Positions 11,896-21,012 of a stretch of 64,000 nt of DNA are shown here, one piece after another; within the stretch, counting starts at the first letter, position 1, and each line of letters opens with the position of its first letter. A model generated the notes under the pieces. It made no database searches and was not told where the DNA came from. It saw nothing but the letters and a program-made list of their open reading frames with translations. Location of the stretch: contig OZ025260.1 in assembly GCA_964019135.1 (NCBI GenBank), forward strand, positions 16,424,254 to 16,488,253, in the 5' to 3' direction. A program made the translations under genes and the position numbers. This DNA is from Arenicola marina (taxonomy: Eukaryota > Annelida > Polychaeta > Arenicolidae).

Positions 11896-12268
11896 GGAAA
11901 AGTGGACAGAAGTCATCTGCTAAGATATTTTCAGAATGCTTCAGGAGGATATAAACTGACTCCAGGATTGGTTATGAACCTGGCAATTAATATCCTACCC
12001 CAGGTAAATGTGAAATACTGAGAGTTGGAAGACACCACCTGGAGAAGAATTATACCATGCAAGATGGCAAAATAGATAGCTGCCAACCGATTGAGCAATC
12101 TCCAATAAGACCTAGAAGTACTTGTCAATAACAAAATAGATGGCCGCCAACCCCTAAGAGTGAGCTACCTTCAAAATGACATATATATATAGAAGTATAT
12201 ATCGACGACACAGCCTAGAGAAGTGACATATCGCGGATTAAATATCACAAAAAATATATATCTAGTTA

Positions 12269-13282
12269 CCGTCATTTACGTATGTTTTGGAACACCCAAA
12301 AAATAATTACAAACCTGGGTGTCCCAAAACATACAGTCAAAAAATTAATTAATTTTGCAGATGTTCCAAAACTTTGATACTTTTTTTTTGGGTGGGGCGC
12401 GGGTGGTAAAGGGTAGGGGGCTTGTACGGTCAGTCAGCCCAAAAGCTTCCGTAGCCGTAGCCACCACAGGATGTGTGTAAGGGGCAGGGTCTCTGTTTAC
12501 CGAGCGTGCCCAGAGAGGCATGTTTCAGGGCTAGGTTAAGGTCAGCACACAGTATTTGGCTTTCTTTGCTTCCTGCTTCCTGTCAAACAAAACCTGACAC
12601 AAGCGTAAAGGGATCGGTCGAAAAGGAGGGGGAGGCGGGAGGTGTCACAAACTTAGCCTCTTCGTCACCGCAGGCACTTGGCGAGCTGAGAGGAACGGCC
12701 CTCCTCTGATGACGGAGAAGGGAAGCGGAGAAATGTGCGTCACATGGCTAGGCAGGGGTGGAGGGTGGTGCAGACAGAGCAGTCAGGCAGCGCAGAAATA
12801 AAACAATGTATGCGAGTCGGGGGGAGGGGGGTGCAAGGGGGTGCAGGGAGAGGCGGTCAGTCAGGCAGCGCAGACATATATACAATGAACGCGCGGGTAC
12901 CACCGCGAGTTTTGACTGACATTTGATATGCCCCGAAAAGAACACAACTCCTTTACAATATTACCCATTTAAGTAGCTTCAGTGATATTGGATGGGCGGT
13001 AAGCGTGGGAACTGATACCTAAAAGTTGGGAGGGTGCTGGATCGGAGGTTGATACTCCCTTAGTGAGACCGATTTCAATCTTATATGTCTTATATCTTCA
13101 CGGCCGCGACCTAAGTAAATAGATCTATTTCCGGAAAATTAGGGTGTACTAAAACTGATACAAAAAAATTACCCACCATCTGTGGTGTACTAAAACATAC
13201 AGCCACAAAAAATAATTATTTTTTCCAAAATTGGGGGTGTTCCAAAACATTTTTGGTGTTCCAAAACATACGTAAATGACGG
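12269..13282. mobile_element. TA-flanked inverted-repeat element, about 1 kb
   Basis: Begins CCGTCATTTACGTATGTTTT and ends with the exact reverse complement. Both ends are bordered by TA (12267-12268 and 13283-13284), which suits a Tc1/mariner- or CACTA-like TA target. The right half has extra copies of GGTGTTCCAAAAC. No transposase frame is visible, so it is non-autonomous. A half-copy of the TAGCC foldback family lies inside (12500-12533). Confidence 0.7.
12500..12533. mobile_element. Single arm of the TAGCC foldback family
   Basis: Reads CCGAGCGTGCCCAGAG then GGCATGTTTCAGGGCTA, identical to the right arm of the complete element at 54409-54481. The left arm and a target-site duplication were not found. 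Confidence 0.7.
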
Positions 13283-13505
13283 TATTTTCATTATTTCAAT
13301 GAAATGTAAATGATGTTCTTCCCCCCATGCTAATTCTGAACAGATGACAGCCGATAAACGACTGCATTTAGACGACTTATCCTTGACAGTAATCTGAATA
13401 TAAATCTATAATATTGTGGAAAGTTTGTTGCGAAGCCGTAACGGGGCTGAATCGCTGGTACCAGTACAGTAGTGTCTATGCCTTACATGATTCTTTCCTT
13501 CACAG

Positions 13506-13615
13506 CTGAAGACGTCGCCGCAGAAGCTCTAAGACTTGTCAACGGGTACAACTTCAAAGGAAAACCCATTATCATACAATTCGGAAAGAAAACTACATCA
13601 GCGAAGCCGTCCTAA
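13506..13615 (+). CDS. Last coding exon of an RRM protein (RBM41/RNPC3-like)
   Basis: The exon starts after the acceptor CCTTCACAG and encodes 35 residues to a TAA at 13613-13615. The peptide contains AAEALRLVNGY and GKPIIIQFGK, the alpha2-beta4 end of an RNA-recognition motif. The wording is closest to the C-terminal RRM of RBM41 and RNPC3 (U11/U12-65K), which bind U12-type snRNA; that assignment is from family memory. The RNP1 strand should be on an upstream exon that I could not find; the 1-kb element at 12269 may occupy the intron. AATAAA follows 36 bases after the stop. Confidence 0.6.
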
Positions 13616-13650
13616 CATGTTCATTGTGATAAGCTATATGTCAGTTCTCC

Positions 13651-13656
13651 AATAAA
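13651..13656 (+). terminator. Polyadenylation signal AATAAA
   Basis: Perfect AATAAA shortly after the stop codon of the RRM exon, supporting that exon as terminal. Confidence 0.55.
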
Positions 13657-14030
13657 GATATATGCATTATTTCTGGGTTGGTTATTATGATGAGATTACG
13701 CGATGAGATATCTGATGCGACAAAATTTACTATATAACTAAGCTATAAGAGGTCTACATTGTTTTCCGAAGCTGAAGAGCCAACATGCAGCTCGTGCCCC
13801 AGTCTTAGATGAGGCTGGGTCCCGTGTCCATCTGACACGTGTACGTCCATTGGCAGAATCCTACCGGCCAGCCCATTATCGCTATATAGACTCCATATTG
13901 CCTCGGAAACCAACTGTCTTGAAAGACGTTAGGATGTGTAAGTGTGTAAGTGTACCCTTGATTACTTGAGACCTGGCTGGGTGGGTCCGTGTCCAGTGGG
14001 TGAGTTCGTCTCTGGATCAACTTTGCGGTG
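13657..14030. other. No gene seen
   Basis: Spacer between the RRM terminal exon and the truncated TLR. Only short chance frames are visible. Confidence 0.5.
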
Positions 14031-15611
14031 TTATATGTGGACATTACCCTGGATCAGCGGTGTCCTTTCGTCGTCATTGAAACCGACGTCCGGGTTCCCA
14101 CTTTCTGCAGGCAAACCGAGACGGCCTCGCAGATGTGGCTGGGGTCCGATCTTCTCGACGGGCAGCGCGTACAGCAGGTTGTCCATGAAGTGTCTGTTGT
14201 CGCTCTCGATGTAGGTGAAGTGTCTCAGGTAGTCTCTCAGCGAGGTCGGCTGCTCATCCACAGGGATCGGCTCCTTCAGGATGGTACTCAGGCCGTGTTT
14301 GTTCTCCTGGAGGTCGATGTTGAGAGCCGTGGTGAACATGCAGGCGTCACTGGCGGCGAAATGAGGAGACAAGACACACAGCGTCCGTTTGCTGCGGTCT
14401 ACAGCCAGACTCGCGTTCTCGGTGATGGGTCTCCCGGCGATGAAGTCCCTCTTGTGGAACAACGTTCCGAACCCCTCGGCCTCCATGTCGTGGACGAGCC
14501 GTCTCACCCAGGCCTCGTCCTCGTTAACGTACGAGACAAACACGTCGAAGTGTTTCTCCTCTCCGTCGCACTCATCCCGGTTAAAGGGATGCCATTTCAA
14601 GTTGGCGAAGAGCCAGACCTGGTAGCAGTACACGAGGAGGGTTAGGACCAGCAGGAGGACGAGGACACCTCCGACGGTGACCCCCACGGCTATGATCAGC
14701 CTCCTTGTGTTTTCCGCCTTGGGATCCGCGCAGAATTCGCCATCGTCTACTGACAAGACGCTCCTTCCGTTAAGGTTGGGCGGGTAACTATCGGGGCCGC
14801 ATTGAATGCTCTTCGGGTGACTCAGCGAGCCTTGAATAGCTTGGATCCAGGACTTGAACCAGCGATGTTTGCAGTCGCATTGCCAGGGGTTGTCGTGCAA
14901 CGCCATGCTTGAGATATTCCCCAGACTCACATCCGCGACTTCCCGCGGGAAGTAGGAGAGGTTGTTGGTGCTCAGGTCCAGAGATGCAGTGGATCTGAGT
15001 AAGCGCCAATCGTTCATGGAGATTACCGCGATCACGTTGTCGCTTAAGTTGACCAATTTAGCATTTTGGACGTAGGGAAAAGGTGCTATAGTGTCAATAT
15101 TATTACCCTGGAAGTATAACTCGTACTTGAGCTGATAATCATAGTATCCTACGGTCCTTGAAGGTACTGCCGACGGCATCGTCCAATACTTTCTATTTTC
15201 GCAATCGATGATGAGTGACTTGGTAGAGGGCCTTTCGAAGCAAGCGCACAGAAAGACTAGAGAGAGGATCGTGCAGTTCTCTGTGACACGACACACAAAT
15301 TGGGACTCTGGGACCGACACGATGCTCTTTCCCACGAGGTCCGTCGGACCATCACAATGCAAATCACTGATGGCTTTGCTCTTGACGTAAAGATAGAAGA
15401 GGAAATCGATGCAGTCACACCGCAGCTTCCATCTCAGAGCCACCATGGTGTGTATTAGTTCCCATCTCAGAGCCACCATGGCGTGCATTAGTTCCCATCT
15501 CAGAGCCACCATGACGTCACACCGCAGCTTGTTGCCGCGAAGTTGAAGCTCCAATGCCTCGTTGTACAGCAGGCAATGAAAGAACATTTTTGAGTATCCC
15601 CGGCTCAACAT
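14031..15611 (-). pseudogene. 5'-truncated TLR with a minisatellite inserted in LRR-CT
   Basis: 526 codons are open but the gene is incomplete. The signal peptide, first LRR-NT and first LRR block are missing; the frame starts just before the first LRR-CT (LRGNKLRCD...CIDFLFY). Then come the rest of that LRR-CT, a second LRR block, a second LRR-CT (NPWQCDCKHRWFKSW), a membrane helix (residues about 304-330, VTVGGVLVLLLVLTLLVYCY) and a TIR domain from about 353 (FDVFVSYVNEDE, RDFIAGRPI). Two oddities: a 102-bp, 34-codon insertion of three minisatellite units at 15429-15530, in frame; and loss of the Trp-Glu pair in the motif CMWEF (ACMFTT here). The latter removes the conserved acidic residue of that TIR helix. 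Upstream is the 33-bp minisatellite where the missing exon part should be. Transcription is possible, but a secreted or membrane receptor cannot be made from this frame. Confidence 0.85.
15414..15530 (-). repeat. Three minisatellite units flanked by a 15-bp direct duplication
   Basis: GTCACACCGCAGCTT occurs at 15414-15428 and again at 15516-15530. Between them are about 87 bases of the 33-bp minisatellite. The duplicated 15-mer is TLR coding sequence (encoding KLRCD), so the insert behaves like a target-duplicating or templated insertion into an exon. Confidence 0.85.
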
Positions 15612-15613
15612 AC

Positions 15614-16567
15614 GTATGCTTTAGTTATCATTCCAGAGCCATTCTGGCATGTTTAATTAAGTTCCCAACCCAGCCTCAGCATGGTATGCCTTAGTTCCCA
15701 TCACAGAAACACTATGGCGTGTATTAGTCCCCATCATAGAGCCACCATGGCGTGTATTAGTCCCCACCCAAGAGCCACCATGGCGTGTATTAGTTCCCAT
15801 CCCAGAGCCACCATGGCGTGTATTAGTCCCCATCATAGAGCCACCATGGCGTGTATTAGTTCCCATCTCAGAGCCACCATGGCGTGTATTAGTTCCCATC
15901 CCAGAGCCACTATGGCGTGTATTAGTTTCCATCTCAGAGCCACCATGGCGTGTATTTGTTCTCATCCAAGAGCCACCATGGCGTGTATTAGTTCCCATCT
16001 GAGAGCCATAATGGCGTGTAATAGTCTCCATCACAGAGCCACCATGGCGTGTATTAGTTCCCATCCCAGAGCCACCGTGGCGTGTATTACTCCCCATCCC
16101 GAAGCCACCATGGCGTGTATTAGTTCCCATCCCAGAGCCACCATGGCGTGCATTAGTTCCCATCTCAGAGCCACTATGGCGTGTATTAGTTCCCATCTGA
16201 GAGCCACCATGGTGTGTATTAGTTCCCATCTCAGAGCCACCATGGCGTGCATTAGTCCCCGTCCCAGAGCCACCATGGCGTGTTTTAGTTCCCATCTGAG
16301 AGCCACCATGGCGTGTTTTAGTTCCCATCCCAGAGCCACCATGGCGTGTATTAGTACCCATCCCAGAGCCACCATGGCGTGTATTAGTTCCCATCCCAGA
16401 GCCACCATGGCGTTTAATAGTTCTTCATCCCAGAGCCACCATGGCGTGTATTAGTTCATATCACAGAGCCACCATGGCGTGTATTAGTTCATATCACAGA
16501 TCCACCATGGCGTGTATTGGTTCCCATCACAGAGCCATCATGGCGTGTATTAGTTCCCATCTCAGGG
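15614..16567 (-). repeat. 33-bp minisatellite, second block (about 28 units)
   Basis: The same unit as at 4324-6140 but in opposite orientation on the plus strand (GTGTATTAGTTCCCATC, CAGAGCCACCATGGC). The first few units near 15614-15715 are degenerate. The block lies between the truncated TLR and the right inverted arm. Confidence 0.95.
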
Positions 16568-16664
16568 TGCGTAAGCGGCGGAGTGTATGTTAATGCATCA
16601 GTCATTTTTTAGTTCCAGGGGGGTGGGGGTGAGGCTAAGCATTATTGAGGCTGGTGTTGGAAAT

Positions 16665-16712
16665 TAGCCCTGTAACAGGGCCCAGCGGCCGCTTGGCCAT
16701 GTTACAGGGCTA
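16665..16712. mobile_element. 48-bp foldback MITE (TAGCC family)
   Basis: TAGCCCTGTAACA at one end and its exact reverse complement TGTTACAGGGCTA at the other. Flanked by the 9-mers GTTGGAAAT (16656-16664) and GCTGGAAAT (16713-16721), a target-site duplication with one mismatch. The same site and end sequence occur at 4315-4339 in the other arm of the inverted repeat. Confidence 0.85.
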
Positions 16713-17106
16713 GCTGGAAATGGGCGATCCAAACGGGACGTAATTGGCACCGAGTTGGTCCGAATAAGACGAAGTGGAACCGGTGTTTTGAGTCATGGGC
16801 AAGGAGGCGCCGCTTGAGACTCGATCGCGGTGAAGAGTCGACCAACGATTCTATGCGTAACGTGCTAATCTTTTGCTTGCTATATTTTATATTTTATATT
16901 TGAAAACAGATCGTAACTTTACGAGCCACAGAAATCAGCGTTATACTGCCATTATCATTGGGTTGCATCCATCTTCGTGCAACATCAAACACATGTTTGT
17001 CATATATTTATGATGAATTCAACCTTTTTAATTTTTCTTTGGGCCGGATATACACGTTTTTAATTTTTAAACGAAAGCTAACTGTGTTACAAGATCATTG
17101 TGGAAT
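16697..17106 (-). repeat. Right arm of the long inverted repeat
   Basis: Reverse complement of 3944-4339. Small indels separate the two, including the stretch around 16855-16910. There is no open frame of note. Confidence 0.9.
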
Positions 17107-18601
17107 GACACCGTCACGCCGTGCCTCGCCCTCCCCCTCCTCGACCTTGACATTGACTGGTGCCTACCATGAGGACAACACTGGTGTAAAATGGGTCAGA
17201 CTCACGTGACGGTTACCTCGTGCGAATCCACCCGAGGCCTGAGGGCGGTGGGCTCGCAGGCTGGCGCGTATGGCAAGCCGTTTGTGCACTAAATCACGGG
17301 TATATCGGCGTTTATTAAGCACACGTAAGATACCGCGCTGTCGGTCTTTTGTCCAGAATTTTCCCGGCCGTAGCCAATGAACTGTGTTCGTGAGTTCAAA
17401 ACCTTAGATATGCCTTGTTTCTATCGGTTTATCAACATGAGAAACCGGGCTTTTTCTGCGATAAACCCGGTTTATCGGCTTTATTGCGCAAAGGATTCAC
17501 CATAGGCTCAAGTTGGCGGGCAAAATCTGAAAACATCTGAAAATGTGTGTTCATACCGCGGGTTGTTGAGACAAAATACCTCTTTGGGCGGTGAGAAAAG
17601 GGGGCTTTACCGCGGACCCCCCCCCCCCCCCGCCCACAGCAATGTGGAATTGTAACAATTCCAGTGCGATCCACACTCCGACACTAATCCCGGGATATAC
17701 CGTTTATTCGTTTTTCCTTTTGCTTCTGAACACTATAAAGCAGAATTTTCCCTTTTTCAATCTTCTTTTTTAAACAGGTAAAGCAGAAAAGGGTTTCGGC
17801 AATTCCTTTTCCCATTACCGTTTTGAAGCATGAAAAAGCCAAGAAAAATAAAAGTCATCAGAAACCGTTTGCCCTGCTTGAAAGGAGCAAAACCAAAATA
17901 GGTAACACTCGCGCGATACCTTTTACCCTTTAAATACAAAATACAAAACGGAAATAGGTAGCACGCGCACGATACCGTTTTATCCTTGAAGGTATCATGC
18001 ATGCTAAGGTACATATGGCACAATGCGAACATTCACATACTGAACCTTTCCACGAAGAAATTAACTATTTAAACTCATCTTTAGTAGTAGCATCTTTGAT
18101 CTTGTTGCTTAAGTGATTCCATAATATTTTTTTTTTTGATGATTCCATAATATAGCACCATGGTTCCTAAAACTGTTCTGACCATATTTGACTGTATTAA
18201 CTATGGGTTGTTCGAGCACTGGTTTGTTTTGACTACAATATGCGTGTTCTTTCCTTTGGAACAACGTGTGTAAGTAGAGCGGGCCCATTTTGTTAACTAC
18301 AGTAAAACCTCTCTAACTCGACCGACGACGGGACTGCCGCTGATCGATCGACTTAGGGAGGTGGTCGGGTTACAGAATATCCTGCCGATATTTTACCCGT
18401 GTCAAAAAACCCCCAGAAAAAGAGATGTTTACACAATACAATGCAGTTTTTTGTTTATTTGGAAAATCTGATATTCAAATAAACATGGACAAGTAATCAC
18501 TTTTGCAGAAATTTCTTCCGTGAAACCAAAAGCCACACCTTTATAGCCGCTACTTGTGTGTTGTAACAAGAGGGAGTTTTGTGATCAAGATTATCAAAGG
18601 T
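17107..18601. other. No gene seen; one possible pogo/Tigger-like end at 18300
   Basis: Mixed low-complexity sequence with a C-run near 17620. At 18298 TA is followed by CAGTAAAACCTCTCTAACTC, which resembles the terminal repeat of pogo/Tigger elements. No matching right end was found. Confidence 0.4.
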
Positions 18602-20327
18602 TCAGTGTATCTTAAAAACCTCGGTCATAATTGTCCGTAACCGTTCTATATAAAGTAAGGGTCGGTTCCCCTTCTGCCTTAAGGCACAGTACGACGAGGC
18701 GAAATCACTGTAAATAAACCTTAAGGCTCGCTCTTGAATTTTTTCCATTTTCTTCATATCAGCTATACTGCTGTAATGCCATACAATCGGACAATAATTA
18801 AAATGTGATATAATGAAACAGTTAATAACCTTTGCTTGGCATCTGTACTTAGTGTTGTCGACAAGCGACCTAATACATTTCTGTCTGCCAGCCTTTTTAC
18901 ATATTTCTGCAATATGATTACTGAAGTTAAACTTAGAATCTATAGTAACCCCAAGTAGCTTGACACAACTGACAGAACTTATGACATCATCCCCAACGTG
19001 GACATGTTGCGTTTGACTTGTAATATATACTGGAATTAAGATGGGTTGGCTTTCGTGTAATTTTCCTGAAACCAGCCCATCAGTTTGGACGCCACGTTTT
19101 CAAGACTGTTACTGACGCCCTCAATACTTTGACCGTAGCAGGAAACGGTGTTGTCATCGGCATAGTTAGACAGGTCACTGTGCTCAATACCCTCCATAGT
19201 TTTGACGAGATCATTTGTAAATATATTGAAAGCAAATGGGCCAAAGAAAGACACATGAGGAGCTCCTTTTATTAAGGTAAAATCAACGCTTTTCTTATTG
19301 CATAACGTAACTCGCTGTTTCCTGTTTTGAAAATAATTTGCTACTAATGTGCAGTATTTTAAATCAACACCATATGCATTCAATTTACTGATTAGTAGTC
19401 CATATGACAGACAATCAAAAGCTTTGGATAAATCTGTTATGATAGATCCCGTAATAAGTTTGTTATCAGCATGCAACTTACAGTTTTCAATAAAATCGGT
19501 TAACACATTTTGGCAGCTATATGCCTTCCTGTAGCCAGAGACTCGAGGCGATAAAATGGGTTCGAAGTACTCGGCTAGCTGATCAATTAAGATACCTTCA
19601 TATATCTTTGATAAACATGGTAGTACGTTTATTGGGCGGTAGTTTCTTTTGTCCATCGAGTTACCTTTCTTGGAAATAGGTGAAACTTCTGCTAATTTTA
19701 GGAATTTTTATTGAGCTTTTCAGTTATTTATGAGCCCTGCAAGTGGCTGACATAGATGCTCTGCACTTATCTTTACTAATGTTGGTGGTAAAGCATCCCA
19801 GCCCGTAGATTTTTTGGCATTCAGCCCATTTAATTTGTTTAACACAACATGCGAATCAACTGAGGCCAAAGAAAAATTGTTCGCATTTCCATAATTATCC
19901 CCCATTGTACACTTGTATGCGAGGCATGTTTCGCTGTGATAATATCAGCCTCATTTATATCATGGATGGGATCTGGTTTCTCTATCTCACTGGTAATATT
20001 TACGAAGTAATCATTGAAGATATTGCTTACTTTGTCTGGTTCATTTACAATTACATCATCTTCCATGAGAGCTATGGAATCACCTTTACTTGTACATTTG
20101 TTAGAGATGAATGGTTTCACCACAGACCAAAAATGCTTCGAATCTTTTTGGTCAATACATTTATACTTTATATAGTGCCGCATGCTTTTCTTACGCAGTT
20201 TTGTTACATGGTTTCTTTGCTTGCGATACGGTAGGTACAAAGTACTGATCTCTGAAACCGACAACAAAGTAACATGCTGCTTTGTTGGTCCGACTTGTTT
20301 GTCCGAGCTAACGCACTTGGAAGACAT
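18602..20327 (-). mobile_element. 5'-truncated LINE relic with YADD reverse transcriptase
   Basis: Reverse-strand LINE. From 20327 downward: a linker ending FWSVVKPFISNK and IFNDYFVNITSEIE; then NAKKSTGWDALPP; then NYRPINVLPCLSKIYE, DLSKAFDCLSYGLL, a decayed GPFAFNIFTNDL box and YADDNTVSCYG (catalytic Asp pair kept); finally, to the stop at 18602, KLLGVTIDSKFNFSNHI and a CKKAGRQ segment. The usual PQGS box is altered (GAPHVSFFGP) and the frames shift near 19680 and 19900, so it is a dead copy. No endonuclease region is present. It is a different family from the LINE at 377 by sequence. The 3' side contains the segment also seen at 38570-38830. Confidence 0.85.
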
Positions 20328-21012
20328 TTTTGCATCACACGATTGGATAAAGGCAACAGTGAGGTCAGTAAATGATTGACAACCTGGATCGGTCTAGCCT
20401 ATTGATTCCGCCGTTACATGCAAGTAACATATGGAGTCACGGAAGACCCACACAACTAATACCCAGAACCTTCTGCTTATTCAGCAAAACAAGACAAAAG
20501 GGAATGTTGATTTGTGTCCAGGTTCGTCTCCTGCGTCAACCAGCTCAGAGAATCCACAAGCAGAGAGAAGGAATGAGGATATTTCTTTGAGAGCCAGGAC
20601 AGGTGTACCGCTTCTTACACAAGACACGTGGCAATGACAGGACCGCAATGGACCGCCAACAATGACACAGATAAGGATATATATACACAGTAGTAACATT
20701 AGGAATTATTGCGTTCTTTTCCCATACTAATGGATATCGCTTTATGACACCTTAAGATGTGGAATTGAGCCATCCAGTGAATCATGAAGCCATTTGTAAC
20801 CAGGGGCTGAATGATATATTGTATATTGTTCATAATTAAACTGCTTAAGTTGTTAGAACGTAACGTACCGCAGAACCTAGCTCCCCAAATCTAGGTTTAC
20901 TTGTACCTCTGAAATATATACTCCAGGCGTAAATCTTTACATTATGGATAATCACATCCAAATCTTATTCACTCGCGATACAGCTTCATTGCGTACACAT
21001 TGCTCACCAAAT
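20328..21012. other. No gene seen; 3' flank of the TLR on the reverse strand
   Basis: No coding signal. On the reverse strand GAATAAGAT near 20965 could serve as a weak poly(A) signal for the TLR ending at 21013, but this is uncertain. Confidence 0.4.

Noticed and set aside
14028..14645. Forward-strand frames over the TLR genes (also at 21127-21777, and reverse-strand at 37092-37757 and 63337-63987)
   Set aside because: Antisense shadows of the conserved TIR domain; they repeat in every TLR copy only because the DNA is conserved.
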